A stretch of 64,000 nt of DNA from Alicyclobacillus sp. (GCA_023511725.1 JAIMAY010000001.1:112574-176573), one strand, 5' to 3'. Counted from the stretch's first letter, positions 48,757 to 57,658 are shown. Notes: generated by a model not told the origin, from the sequence alone. A program made the numbers and translations.

Positions 48757-49872
48757 GTGGATTGGGTCACCGCGGCGTTGGTGTTGGTCTTGGTGATCTC
48801 GCTTTGGCAGGGGATTCGCCAGGGGTTTGCTCGGCAAACCGGATATGTACTGCGACAGGTGATGGCGACGGTGGTCGGACTGACGGCGCTCGTTTTCGCC
48901 TGGCGAGGGAGCCGGCAGTGGATTCAGATGATCCAAACGCCTCATCGCACGGCGCTGCCGGACTGGGTGGTGCCCATCGTGCAGAGTTGGTCGAACACGC
49001 CAGGCGTCGCCCAGGCCATTGTCTTTGTCTGCATCTACCTGGTGGTATCCGCATGCCTGCATGCGTTGCTGGCGCCCCTGCCGGGCTGGATGGTGCGCGC
49101 CATTCCCTCGCGTTGGGCGCCAAGCCGCTGGATGGGCGCCGTTTTGGGGGCCGTGATGGGGGCAATTCGGGCGGTCGCCTACGGTGCAGTGCTGTTTCTG
49201 TGTCTGCCCTTCTTGTCCTGGCCATGGCTGACCGCGCAGGCGGACGACTCGCCGGTGTATCGCATGCTCGAAAACAAGGTGTATCAGCCGTGGGTCAAGC
49301 CGGTGGCCGACCGTGAACTTCCCGTCTTGACGCGCGATGCGCTGCAGCCCTTGGCGGAGAATATTAGCCTGTTTGCGCTCCCCACGGGCCAAGGCCAGGC
49401 GGAAGGGGTACTCCTGGTACCGCAACGGATCTCTGCATTGGCCCACCAGATCACCGCCGGCAGCAAAACGGATAGGGCGAAGGCATACGCACTTTATGAA
49501 TGGGAAATCCACCATATCCGTTACGATTGGCAGAAGTACGACGATTTCGTTTACAGACATCAGTGGGATGAACAGAGTCCGCTGCAAACGCTGCAGACGG
49601 GCAAAGGCGTGTGCGCCGACTTCGCGTTGCTGTATGCCGACATGGCGCATTCGGTCGGACTCACGGTTCGAATCGACGAGGGCATGGCGGGCACCGGCGG
49701 CGAGCAGGGGCCGCATGCCTGGAACGAGGTCTGGGACTCGGCGTCACAGCGGTGGCTGACCGTGGATACCACGTGGGGTTCGCAGGAAGACCGTTGGTTC
49801 AACCCACCGCAGTTTTGGACTACGCATGACGCCACCACCGTGATCACGATTCGAGCGGCGATCCGCTCGTGA
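48757..49872 (+). CDS. CvpA-like membrane / transglutaminase-domain protein in the com locus
   Basis: About 371 residues. The first 150 residues hold four or five membrane helices starting DWVTAALVLVLVISLWQGIR, a CvpA-like beginning. The C-terminal half is a transglutaminase-like fold with the Cys-His-Asp triad: GVCADFALLYADMAHSVGL (Cys), GPHAWNEVW (His) and WLTVDTTWG (Asp). I use GTG 48757, with AAGGGGG 11 bases upstream; the in-frame GTG 48700 and ATG 48706 lie further left. It is inserted between comEA and comEC, and its end overlaps comEC by 4 bases (GTGA). It may crosslink or cut wall or envelope proteins; the substrate is unknown. Confidence 0.8.
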   Translation: MDWVTAALVLVLVISLWQGIRQGFARQTGYVLRQVMATVVGLTALVFAWRGSRQWIQMIQTPHRTALPDWVVPIVQSWSNTPGVAQAIVFVCIYLVVSACLHALLAPLPGWMVRAIPSRWAPSRWMGAVLGAVMGAIRAVAYGAVLFLCLPFLSWPWLTAQADDSPVYRMLENKVYQPWVKPVADRELPVLTRDALQPLAENISLFALPTGQGQAEGVLLVPQRISALAHQITAGSKTDRAKAYALYEWEIHHIRYDWQKYDDFVYRHQWDEQSPLQTLQTGKGVCADFALLYADMAHSVGLTVRIDEGMAGTGGEQGPHAWNEVWDSASQRWLTVDTTWGSQEDRWFNPPQFWTTHDATTVITIRAAIRS

Positions 49873-51572
49873 CCCCCCGCACCCGCGTGTGGCAGGTCGT
49901 ATGCGGCACCCTTGTGACGGAGTTGGGATTTTTAGCGGCGGCCATGGCCCCGAGCCGCTGGGTGGTAACTGCTTCGATGGTCGCCGTCGCGCTGACGGCG
50001 GGGTGGGTATGCATCCTATGGGCCCGTCGCGGTTGGCCGATGGGCCTCACGCCTCGAATGCCGACGCCCCTTGTCGGGCGTGCGGTTCTGAGGTCATGGT
50101 TTGTGCTGGCCTGTGTGTGTCTGTTCGCACGCGGTGCGTGGTACGGGTGGAACCACCCGTTGCAGTCCAAAACCTGGTCCGGCCGCGTCTGTGTCATTCA
50201 GGCCACGGTGACGGGCCTGTCGGGTGATGGCCCATCGCAGCACCTTGACCTCCAACTGAACACCGTGGACAACAGCGAGCGTAGCATCCAGCCGGTCGGA
50301 AGCGTGCTGCTCTATGGGGCCTCCGCTCGGGAGGTGGCCGCCGCTGTTTCCACCGGCTTAGCGGGTCCACACGTCACGCTCCGCGGCGTTCTTTTGCCGA
50401 TTCACGCTTCGGCGACCCCTTCTTTCGGCACGGCCTTGATGGACGAGCTGCTGCCCGCCTACAGCTTTTCAGGTCACGTGCTGGAGGTTCATCCTGCCGA
50501 CGGTCCCATGGCGCGAGCTCGGGCGGCTGTGGCAAATGATCTGGCTCGCTGGATGACACCATCCGCTGCGGAGCTCACTTTTGGGGTCGTGTTCGGAGAG
50601 GCGAATCCGTCACCTGCGTTGCGCCCCTCGTTCCTCGCGGCCGGTTTGCTGCACGTACTCGCGGCCAGTGGTGCCAACGTGTGGATGCTGGAAGGCGTCT
50701 GGGCACTCGCCCTTTACCGGTGTTTCCGGCGCTGGCGTTGGACTCGCATCCTGTGGCATCTGATCACCCTCGTGCTGGTGTGGGGATTTGCGGGCCTCTG
50801 CCAAAATACCCCCTCTATTACACGGGCGGCTGCGATGTCCACATATCGTCGTGCCGCTTTACTTTTTCACCGCGAAGCCGATCCCGCTCTGGCCCTGGCA
50901 TGGAGTGCCCTCACCATCTGCGGGTGTCACCCGGATACCGGTGTTTCCGTATCCTTCTGGCTGTCTTGCACAGCGACGGCCGCGGTCCTACGGGCGATGC
51001 GCGGCGACCGCAGACGTCACCCCGCCCCTCGACCCCGTCATGCATCTACCGTCTTGTCTCGATTGGATCACATCGCTCGGGCCGGCACGCGCCATATCCT
51101 ATCCACTGCACGTGTGGCGTTAGCGGTGGAATGGGCTGTTCTCCCGCTTGAGGTCGGGTTGTTCGACCAATGGACGCCGTATGCGGTGGTCACGAACATC
51201 GTTGCGGAGCCAGTGCTGGCCGTTCTGTTACCGGCGGCCGTCGTCACCGCGCTGGCTTCCGTACTGTGCGACGTTGTCCCGTGGCTCACATCCCCGGCCT
51301 GCGCTATGGGATGGTTGGTGGAAAGGATCTCCGGGCTTTTGGCCGCCCTTGCACAGGGTGTTGCGAGCCTTCCGGGCGCTTTGCAGAGCGTGAACTGTCC
51401 CCCGGTCCTATGGATCGCTGGGGCGTTGGCGTGGTGGACAGGCCCCGCGTGGGCCGGGCCTGTGCGCCGTGTCGCGCGCCGATGGCGTGCAACGTTGGCA
51501 TATGCAAAGCCCCCGGGAATTGCCAGTGGTCGGATGGATGAACCGGGCGCGGGTGGCACACGGTACAGGTAA
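49869..51572 (+). CDS. comEC: ComEC-type DNA channel lacking the metallo-beta-lactamase domain
   Basis: A 567-residue polytopic membrane protein. The N-terminal OB-like region (VCVIQATVTGLSGDG) is followed by the competence domain with ELTFGVVFGEANPSPALRPSF, AAGLLHVLAASGANVWML, the pore helices and WAVLPLEVGLFDQWTPYAVVTN. Full ComEC proteins are about 750-800 residues and end in a metallo-beta-lactamase nuclease domain with HxHxDH; here the chain stops after the membrane part (SGRMDEPGAGGTRYR), and the next gene is ndh, so that domain is missing. GTG 49869 overlaps the previous stop. It is either a reduced transporter or one whose nuclease is encoded elsewhere. Confidence 0.85.
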   Translation: MTPRTRVWQVVCGTLVTELGFLAAAMAPSRWVVTASMVAVALTAGWVCILWARRGWPMGLTPRMPTPLVGRAVLRSWFVLACVCLFARGAWYGWNHPLQSKTWSGRVCVIQATVTGLSGDGPSQHLDLQLNTVDNSERSIQPVGSVLLYGASAREVAAAVSTGLAGPHVTLRGVLLPIHASATPSFGTALMDELLPAYSFSGHVLEVHPADGPMARARAAVANDLARWMTPSAAELTFGVVFGEANPSPALRPSFLAAGLLHVLAASGANVWMLEGVWALALYRCFRRWRWTRILWHLITLVLVWGFAGLCQNTPSITRAAAMSTYRRAALLFHREADPALALAWSALTICGCHPDTGVSVSFWLSCTATAAVLRAMRGDRRRHPAPRPRHASTVLSRLDHIARAGTRHILSTARVALAVEWAVLPLEVGLFDQWTPYAVVTNIVAEPVLAVLLPAAVVTALASVLCDVVPWLTSPACAMGWLVERISGLLAALAQGVASLPGALQSVNCPPVLWIAGALAWWTGPAWAGPVRRVARRWRATLAYAKPPGIASGRMDEPGAGGTRYR

Positions 51573-51594
51573 CAAAGGGAGAGGGAGATTGCAG

Positions 51595-52779
51595 ATGACA
51601 GACCGCATTGTGATCATCGGCGCCGGATACGCCGGCATGATGGCGGCGGCCGCGCTGGACCGTGAAGGTGTGCCGTTCAAGCTTGTGAATCGCCATCCGT
51701 ACCATTACTTTACGACGCTGCTTCACGAAGCGGCTGGCGGCCGGGGGGCACCGGCAGACTACGCTGTGCCGATTCAAGAGGTGGTGCGGCGGTCGGGGGA
51801 ACTCGTGATCGACGAGGTGACTGGTATTGACCGGGCCTCACGTACTGTTCGCACCGCGCAGCAAGGTGAACTTCCTTACGATTGGCTGATCATCACATTG
51901 GGCTGGGTTCCCGAGTATTTTGGAATCCCTGGGATGCGCGAACATAGTCTGGTCCTGACCAACCTGGAGACGGCGCGCGACATCAGGGCCCACATTGAAT
52001 CGCAACTTCACCAGTATCTTGACGATGGCGATGCGCGCCACCTCCGCATTCTCGTGGGAGGCGGCGGCCTTACCGGTGTCGAGTTGATGGGCGAATTGCT
52101 AGATTGGCTGCCCGGCGTGTGTCATACGCTCGGAATCTCGCCCGCCCTGTTGGATCTGCAACTGATCGAGGCCATGCCTCAGATCCTTCCACAACTGAGC
52201 GGCGCCCTGCGCCAAGAGGCTGTTCAGGTCCTTTCGGACAAGGGTGCAACGCTGCGGACGTCGATGAAGATCGTGAAGGTCGAGGCGGGGAAATTGCATG
52301 TGGAAGGTGGCGAGGTGATTGAGGCGGGCACCATCATCTGGACGGGCGGCGTGAGGGCCAATCCGCTGCTGGAGGCGGCCGGTTTCACATGCGATCGCCG
52401 TGGACGGGCCAAGGTCAACGAATACCTGCAGTCCGTGGACGACGAGCATGTATTCATCGGTGGCGATGCCGCGTGGGCGGAGGAGAACGGCCGTCCGCTT
52501 CCTCCGACGGCGCAGGCCGCAACGCAGATGGGTCCCGTGCTGGCGCACAACGTCCTGGCACGGATGCTCGGTAAACCCATGCAGCCGTTCCACTATCACA
52601 ATCGAGGGACGCTGGCGTCGCTGGGCGCGGATCGAGGTGTCGGCGACATGATGGGCATTGGTGTGCGAGGCGCCGCTGCGGCATTGGCCAAAGAGGCGAG
52701 CAAAGTAAAGTATCTGCTGGAACTCGGCGGACTGCGGCTCACCGCGCGTAAGACGAAGGAGATTGTCACCCTGGCATAA
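51595..52779 (+). CDS. ndh: Type II NADH dehydrogenase / FAD-dependent oxidoreductase
   Basis: A membrane-associated, non-proton-pumping NADH:quinone oxidoreductase, 394 residues. The FAD loop is IVIIGAGYAGMMAAAAL (residues 5-21), the NAD loop is LVGGGGLTGVELMGEL (about 149-164), and the second FAD motif is VFIGGDAAWAEENGRPL. The C-terminal helices (LAKEASKVKYLLELGGLRL) suit membrane attachment. ATG 51595 has AGGGAG 7-9 bases upstream. It is inserted between comEC and holA, a place where Bacillus has no such gene. Confidence 0.92.
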   Translation: MTDRIVIIGAGYAGMMAAAALDREGVPFKLVNRHPYHYFTTLLHEAAGGRGAPADYAVPIQEVVRRSGELVIDEVTGIDRASRTVRTAQQGELPYDWLIITLGWVPEYFGIPGMREHSLVLTNLETARDIRAHIESQLHQYLDDGDARHLRILVGGGGLTGVELMGELLDWLPGVCHTLGISPALLDLQLIEAMPQILPQLSGALRQEAVQVLSDKGATLRTSMKIVKVEAGKLHVEGGEVIEAGTIIWTGGVRANPLLEAAGFTCDRRGRAKVNEYLQSVDDEHVFIGGDAAWAEENGRPLPPTAQAATQMGPVLAHNVLARMLGKPMQPFHYHNRGTLASLGADRGVGDMMGIGVRGAAAALAKEASKVKYLLELGGLRLTARKTKEIVTLA

Positions 52780-52882
52780 TCCTCTCCAACGTGCCGGCCG
52801 TGTGCGTATCGCTGGAGCCGCCGGGCAGAGTGGTGGCTTTGGTGCACGACCGGTATACTCGGGGGAGGAGGTCGACCCAGGC

Positions 52883-53920
52883 ATGTGGCGATATGAGCAG
52901 GCAGTGCAGGCGCTGAAACCCGGGAAATTGGCACCGGTGTACGTGCTGCACGGCAGTGAATACAGCCTCATCCGTTCATTCGTGGATCAATTGACCCACG
53001 CGATGGAGCAGGCCTACGGTGCGGTGGACCAGCACCGCTTCGATTTTGAGGAAGACGGCGTGGAAGGTGCGATGGGGGCATGCTGTGCCGTTGGGTTGTT
53101 CGCGTCGCACGCTCTGGTCTGGTTACGCGGCGTTACGCCGCTGTCGACGGCGAATTCTCGAGTGAAGCACGATACGGTGGCTTTGGAGCGGTATTTGGAA
53201 GAGCCCATCCCGGATCACGTACTCGTCCTGACGGTGGACGCAGACAAGCTGGATGAGCGGAAGCGGCTCGTGAAATTGGCCCAGCGCCACACCGTCGTGC
53301 ACTGCAGCACGCCGGGAGAATCCGATGCTTTGCGCTGGCTCCAGCGCTACGCAGAAGCGCGCGGGGTTCAGGTGACGCGCATGGCGCTCCAGGAGGTGTG
53401 GCGGAGAACAGGTCAGATCAGCCGCGCCGAGACGGAGTTGGACAAGCTGGCGGTGTGGTGTGACGGGCGTCCGGTTGAGGTGGAGGACGTGGACATGCTG
53501 ATCACGCCTCCGCCCGAGGATGATGTGTTCGCTTGGTTGGACGACGTCGTGAGCGGGCGAGTGGACCGGGCGTTCCGGACCTTGCGCGATCTCACCACCG
53601 GGGGCCGTGATCCGGTAGGGCTCCTGGCGCTGCTGCAGCGACAGATTCGGCTGATGGCGTGGACCAAAGTGGGAGCGGAACGGGGCTGGACCACCAAGCA
53701 ACTGGCCAGTCGCGTGGCCGCGCATCCCTTCGCGGTGCAAGAGGCGTCACGCCAAGCACGGTCTCTTTCGCTGCGGCAGCTGGAGGATTGGATGCTGTGG
53801 GCATGCGATGCGGACTACGCTGTCAAATCTGGACGCAGGGACGGCCGGCATGCCCTCGAGTTGTGGATGGCGAAGGCTACTGGAGTGATGCACGCCCAGG
53901 TCGGACATCGTAAACGGTGA
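52883..53920 (+). CDS. holA: DNA polymerase III delta subunit
   Basis: Clamp-loader wrench subunit, 345 residues. It opens with LAPVYVLHGSEYSLIRSFVDQL, then has FDFEEDGV and the acidic VLTVDADKLDERKRLVK; the AAA+ lid region carries TGQISRAETELDKLAVW and the C-terminal collar LLALLQRQIRLMAWTK. ATG 52883 is preceded by GGGGGAGGAGG about 11 bases upstream. A -10-like TATACT (52854-52859) lies before it. Its place between the com genes and rpsT is the usual Bacilli order. Confidence 0.94.
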   Translation: MWRYEQAVQALKPGKLAPVYVLHGSEYSLIRSFVDQLTHAMEQAYGAVDQHRFDFEEDGVEGAMGACCAVGLFASHALVWLRGVTPLSTANSRVKHDTVALERYLEEPIPDHVLVLTVDADKLDERKRLVKLAQRHTVVHCSTPGESDALRWLQRYAEARGVQVTRMALQEVWRRTGQISRAETELDKLAVWCDGRPVEVEDVDMLITPPPEDDVFAWLDDVVSGRVDRAFRTLRDLTTGGRDPVGLLALLQRQIRLMAWTKVGAERGWTTKQLASRVAAHPFAVQEASRQARSLSLRQLEDWMLWACDADYAVKSGRRDGRHALELWMAKATGVMHAQVGHRKR

Positions 53921-53932
53921 GGAGGTGGGCTC

Positions 53933-54211
53933 ATGGGCCGTCGTCGTCGATTATTGGTTCCGGAGGCGCGTGCGGCGATGGACGCGCTGAGGGGTAGCGT
54001 GATGGCGGATGAAACCAAGCAGCCCAACGCTGACGTGGCCGACGTGGCTCGACAGGTTGGCGTGCCGTACAATGAGCGGGATAACGGGGAGATGACCACG
54101 CGGCAAGCTGGGAAGATAGGTGGCGAAATTGGCGGTAGCATGGTACGTCGGCTGATTGCTATCGCGGAACAGCAGATGGCCGAGCGAGGGGGACCGGGAC
54201 CCCGGGTTTGA
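53933..54211 (+). CDS. Alpha/beta-type small acid-soluble spore protein with altered GPR site
   Basis: A 92-residue DNA-binding spore protein. The family core is clear: RRLLVPEARAAMDALRG near the start, then VGVPYNERDNGEMTTRQAGKIGGEIGG and MVRRLIAIAEQQMAERGG. Normal family members have the protease site E-I/V-A-S-E just after the first helix; here the corresponding stretch reads SVMADETKQPNADVADVARQ, longer and without that site. ATG 53933 has GGAGG 7 bases upstream. It lies 12 bases after holA and 434 bases before gpr, the germination protease gene. Expression in the forespore is expected. Confidence 0.85.
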   Translation: MGRRRRLLVPEARAAMDALRGSVMADETKQPNADVADVARQVGVPYNERDNGEMTTRQAGKIGGEIGGSMVRRLIAIAEQQMAERGGPGPRV

Positions 54212-54232
54212 TTCCGCGCCGCGATATCAAGC

Positions 54233-54261
54233 AAAAACGGCCCTGTGCACCAGGGCCGTTT
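54233..54261. terminator. Bidirectional terminator between the spore-protein gene and rpsT
   Basis: AAACGGCCCTG (54235-54245) and CAGGGCCGTTT (54251-54261) flank the 5-base loop TGCAC. Five T follow the G+C stem on the minus strand and three T on the plus strand, so it serves both convergent genes. Confidence 0.9.
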
Positions 54262-54272
54262 GATCAGCGGCT

Positions 54273-54554
54273 TCATGCGCTCTGCTCTGACGAGGCCAAC
54301 GCGTTGAACTTCTTCGTCAGCCGCGACTTCTTGCGGTTAGCCGTGTTGCGGTGAATGATACCCTTGGTCACAGCCTTGTCCAGCGCGCGGCATGCGATCC
54401 GCAGCGCGAGGCGAGCCTGCTCAACATTCTGCTGCGCCAGCGCCGCCTCAAACTTCTTGATGGTCGTCCGCATGGCCGACTTCAGGGACGCATTGCGCAG
54501 CGTGCGCTTCTCGGTGAGGCGCACCCGCTTTTCAGCCGACTTGATGTTTGGCAC
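54273..54554 (-). CDS. rpsT: 30S ribosomal protein S20
   Basis: A 93-residue basic helical protein binding the 5' domain of 16S rRNA. It starts [20 protein letters not shown] after the initiator and contains [20 protein letters not shown]. The start is GTG 54554 with AAGGAGG about 8 bases upstream; longer in-frame starts are rejected. It is divergent from gpr, as in Bacillus, and ends at a strong bidirectional terminator. Confidence 0.97.
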   Translation of the reverse strand: MPNIKSAEKRVRLTEKRTLRNASLKSAMRTTIKKFEAALAQQNVEQARLALRIACRALDKAVTKGIIHRNTANRKKSRLTKKFNALASSEQSA

Positions 54555-54645
54555 AGTCTCACCTCCTTGGCCGCTCCCATCATGACAGACAGACTTGAGT
54601 TTAACACACGGTGGGAGAGGACGCAACAGGAATGGGGGATGCAGC

Positions 54646-55704
54646 ATGACGATGAAGCGCGGTCAGCGTCTTCCGGTCCGCCTGCGCTATGGGGCCGATG
54701 TGGGCATACAGCCATCCGATGCCTTCCCAGATCAGTTCAGTCCTCGGACGGATCTGGCGCTGGAGGCGCACGAACTGGTTCGGCGTGCAACCGGAGCCGC
54801 GGTGCGTGGCATCTCGGAGGACGTCGACGAGGAGGACGGTATCCGCGTTACGCGTGTGCGGGTCGAAACGGAGCAGGCAGCCAGGCGTGTGGGTAAGCCA
54901 TGCGGGACGTATGTCACCATTGAGGTTCCCGGTTTGCGCCATCGTGACCCTGATCTGCAGAATCGCGTAGCGGAGCGGTTTGCCGATGAGTTGCGGCGCA
55001 TGGTTCAGATCCCAGAGCGGGGCACCGTCCTCGTGGTGGGGTTGGGCAATGCGCACGTGACGCCGGATGCCCTCGGGCCACTTGTGGTGGACCGGCTGTT
55101 CGTGACGCGTCATCTGTTTCAATACATGCCGGAATTGGTGGGTAAAGGCTATCGGACGCTGGCGGCGGTAGCTCCCGGTGTGCTGGGGATCACGGGCATT
55201 GAGACGAGCGAAATGGTCAAAGGTATCGTGGACCATGTGAAGCCGGACCTGGTGATTGCCGTGGATGCGCTGGCCGCGCGGAGCCTGTCGCGCGTGAATG
55301 CGACGATTCAGATTGCCGACACCGGTATCCAACCCGGCGCAGGCGTCGGGAATAAGCGGCGGGCACTCAATCGGGAAACGCTTGGTGTACCGGTCATTGC
55401 TGTCGGCGTCCCAACGGTGGTGGATGCGTCCACCATCGCCAGTGACTGTATGGACCTGCTGTTGCAGGAGCTGCGACGTTCCGTACCGGGCAATGGTGCC
55501 AACGCCATTTTCGACAACTTCTCGGCGCATGAAAAGACTCAGATGATCCGGGAACTGCTGGAGCCGCTGGGGAACAATCTGGTGGTGACGCCCAAGGAGA
55601 TCGATGTGTTCATCACCGACACGGCTCAGGTGGTGGCCACCGGTCTGAACGTGGCGCTCCACCCTGGCATGAGCATGGAGGAGGCCGCGATGGTCACGAA
55701 TTGA
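54646..55704 (+). CDS. gpr: Germination protease GPR
   Basis: Aspartic-type protease that degrades small acid-soluble spore proteins at germination, made as a zymogen. The 352-residue chain contains [14 protein letters not shown] with the two-residue Thr-Asp active region, [67 protein letters not shown] and [18 protein letters not shown] ending ([20 protein letters not shown]). ATG 54646 has GGGG about 8 bases upstream; ATG 54652 is possible. spoIIP, the next gene in Bacillus, is not present downstream. Confidence 0.96.
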   Translation: MTMKRGQRLPVRLRYGADVGIQPSDAFPDQFSPRTDLALEAHELVRRATGAAVRGISEDVDEEDGIRVTRVRVETEQAARRVGKPCGTYVTIEVPGLRHRDPDLQNRVAERFADELRRMVQIPERGTVLVVGLGNAHVTPDALGPLVVDRLFVTRHLFQYMPELVGKGYRTLAAVAPGVLGITGIETSEMVKGIVDHVKPDLVIAVDALAARSLSRVNATIQIADTGIQPGAGVGNKRRALNRETLGVPVIAVGVPTVVDASTIASDCMDLLLQELRRSVPGNGANAIFDNFSAHEKTQMIRELLEPLGNNLVVTPKEIDVFITDTAQVVATGLNVALHPGMSMEEAAMVTN

Positions 55705-56401
55705 GACGTGCCAACACAGACTGGACGTACGCCTGTGTCTCTGGATAGGGTGGGATACCGCCGTAACGCCGTACCGCGCCAGGTCCGGCATTGTAGGCGG
55801 CCAGCGCAAGATCGACGCGCCCGCCGAACTCGTCGAGCAGCTGTTTGAGATACCGGGTACCGGCCATCACGTTTTGCACCGGATCGAACGGATCCGTTAC
55901 GCCAAGCGCCTGCGCTGTGGCAGGCATCAGCTGCATCAATCCCTGCGCCCCGGCGGGACTCTGGGCATGGGGGTTACCGCCTGACTCTTGCTGAATCACG
56001 GCTTGGATCAGCGCCGCGGGAACGCCGTACGTATGGGCCGCCGTTTGCACCACCTGGTCGATGGAAGCACCGCCAACACCTGCAGCCGGGGTTGGTGTGC
56101 CGACGCTTGCGGCAGCCTCGGTCCATGGGTTCCATGCGGCCAGCAGCATCAACTCCATGGCGGTAGTCCAACGCATGGCCGCGAGGTCGGCCGAAGCGCC
56201 CGCACCGCTGGTCGACGTCGAATCTGCGGCGGTGAGTCCGCTCCCCCACACGCCGGGGAAGGATAGCAGCAGCTCGTTGGCGAACTGTTCCAGCCAGTTG
56301 GCGAACGAACCCTCTATTATCTGCGGAGCCGACGTCGATCCTTGGGTCGGCGTCGCCCCTCCCAGAATCCCCGCCGGGTTGAGAATGCTCCGCACTTCCA
56401 T
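55694..56401 (-). CDS. Lytic transglycosylase, SLT domain
   Basis: A 235-residue protein. The C-terminal 120 residues are a soluble lytic transglycosylase domain: AHTYGVPAALIQAVIQQESGG with the catalytic Glu (IQQESGG), SPAGAQGLMQLMPATAQALG, FDPVQNVMAGTRYLKQLL and ALAAYNAGPGAVRRYGG. The N-terminal half is a low-complexity region without a signal peptide, as in several Bacillus SLT proteins. ATG 56401 has GGGGG 9 bases upstream. It overlaps the end of gpr by 11 bases, convergent. It stands where spoIIP is normally found. Confidence 0.92.
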   Translation of the reverse strand: MEVRSILNPAGILGGATPTQGSTSAPQIIEGSFANWLEQFANELLLSFPGVWGSGLTAADSTSTSGAGASADLAAMRWTTAMELMLLAAWNPWTEAAASVGTPTPAAGVGGASIDQVVQTAAHTYGVPAALIQAVIQQESGGNPHAQSPAGAQGLMQLMPATAQALGVTDPFDPVQNVMAGTRYLKQLLDEFGGRVDLALAAYNAGPGAVRRYGGIPPYPETQAYVQSVLARLNS

Positions 56402-56588
56402 CCGGTGATTCCCCCATCTCCTGTGCGCCAGGTGAGCCTTCCATCGATACGCTATTCGCCACGCGAGGCTTACCTCCTGCCGCGCATCTGGCATCATCGT
56501 TCTATCGATTCGCGGTTCTGGCCCGGATGAAAGATTCATAGATATGCGGTGTGAGGTTGCAGCGCAAACGCAGCGGGAGGCGGTGTGT

Positions 56589-57005
56589 ATGCCGGCGTGG
56601 ATGCATGGGGTTTGGCGGCGTTGCAAGACCGTGATTGCCGCAGTCCTCTTCTCAGCGCTCGTTCTGGTGGGGGCGATCTCGGCGCTATCCGCTGCAGCGG
56701 CCTGGATAACCACGTTGTCGCAGCGGACGACGGTCAGCAGTACAAGCATCGTGCCGGCGAGCGGGTCCGAAGGTGATCACTGGACCGCGCCTCAACCCCC
56801 GGTGCAGGCTCCGGTATCATCCGAGACGTCGCCGCCAACCGATGCCGCGGACGACGTCCAGGATACCCTTCAGAGTCCTGTCACGGCCGCGCTTGACCAA
56901 GGTGGTGTCGTGCTCGGCGAGCGGGTTCAGACCGGGTTCGGCCACTTTGTGGCCCGGCTGTTTGAAGTGTTGTTCCTGGAGGAACCGCGCGGGACCACGC
57001 CGTGA
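56589..57005 (+). CDS. Single-pass membrane protein of unknown function at the spoIIP/yqxA position
   Basis: A 138-residue protein. An N-terminal helix (TVIAAVLFSALVLVGAISAL) is followed by a Ser/Pro/Thr linker of about 60 residues and an amphipathic C-terminal helix (ERVQTGFGHFVARLFEVLF). The plan resembles that of YqxA-like proteins, which sit just before lepA in Bacillus, but sequence similarity is too weak for a claim. ATG 56589 has GGGAGG 8 bases upstream. It is followed after 69 bases by the NlpC/P60-like gene. Confidence 0.55.
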   Translation: MPAWMHGVWRRCKTVIAAVLFSALVLVGAISALSAAAAWITTLSQRTTVSSTSIVPASGSEGDHWTAPQPPVQAPVSSETSPPTDAADDVQDTLQSPVTAALDQGGVVLGERVQTGFGHFVARLFEVLFLEEPRGTTP

Positions 57006-57074
57006 AGGGTGAGTCTGCCTTTGTTATAATGGACCCCGATAGGCTCGCACGACGGGTCTGCGGGGGTGATGCCG

Positions 57075-57599
57075 GTGACCGTCCGTCGTTGGTGGTTGGC
57101 ATGGGCTGTATGCGCGGTCGTGGCTGTCTGTGCCGGTGGAGGGATCGCCTGGTGGAAGGCGCGGAGTGCTGTGCAGCCCACGGTGTATGGCAAGCCGCAG
57201 GTCGAGATCCAGGTGGGCGAGAGCACGCCGGTGCAGTCGGTGGACGGGGCGCAAGCGGCGTCTATCGCCCGAGACTGGGTTGCTCATCCGCCTGCGCAAG
57301 ACCTCGACGCCTCGGCTTTCGTGCAGGCTGTGTACGGCAGTGTGGGTGTCACCTTGCCGCGGACGGTGCTGGAACAGGCCGGGATCGGCCGACGCATCTA
57401 TGATTCTTCGCAAATTCTGCCGGGTGACCTGGTGTTCTTTCACGAGGGAGATTCATCGGATCCGGTCACTTTCGTCGCCATTGCGGTCGGAGACGGTCAG
57501 GCTGCGGCACGCACACTGCACGGATATCAGCTCATCAACTATACGAGTGGGTACTGGGCGGAGCATTTCCGCTTCGCTGTGCGCGTCGGAGCGCGTTGA
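57075..57599 (+). CDS. Membrane-anchored NlpC/P60-like pseudoenzyme
   Basis: About 174 residues. An N-terminal helix ([20 protein letters not shown]) is followed by an NlpC/P60 fold: [20 protein letters not shown], then [23 protein letters not shown] and [13 protein letters not shown]. In active members the first motif is D-C-S-G-F-V and the third has a catalytic His (H-V-G-I-Y); here Cys is Ala and His is replaced by Phe or Thr. It should therefore not cleave peptides and may bind wall peptides or regulate a partner. GTG 57075 has GGGG 9 bases upstream; GTG 57066 and ATG 57069 are in frame. lepA follows after a terminator. Confidence 0.75.
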   Translation: MTVRRWWLAWAVCAVVAVCAGGGIAWWKARSAVQPTVYGKPQVEIQVGESTPVQSVDGAQAASIARDWVAHPPAQDLDASAFVQAVYGSVGVTLPRTVLEQAGIGRRIYDSSQILPGDLVFFHEGDSSDPVTFVAIAVGDGQAAARTLHGYQLINYTSGYWAEHFRFAVRVGAR

Positions 57600-57624
57600 C
57601 TCGCGCGGGACGCGGGGCATAAGG

Positions 57625-57630
57625 TATAAT
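57625..57630 (+). promoter_or_regulatory. Consensus -10 box before lepA
   Basis: A perfect TATAAT occurs at 57625-57630, with TTGACT at 57596-57601 but 23 bp away. The -35 spacing is poor, so promoter activity is uncertain. Confidence 0.35.
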
Positions 57631-57658
57631 AACAGGCAATTCCACCGAACGGTGATCA

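Noticed and set aside
57596..57630. TTGACT/TATAAT as a standard promoter before lepA
   Set aside because: The spacer is 23 bp; only the -10 is kept as a low-confidence element.
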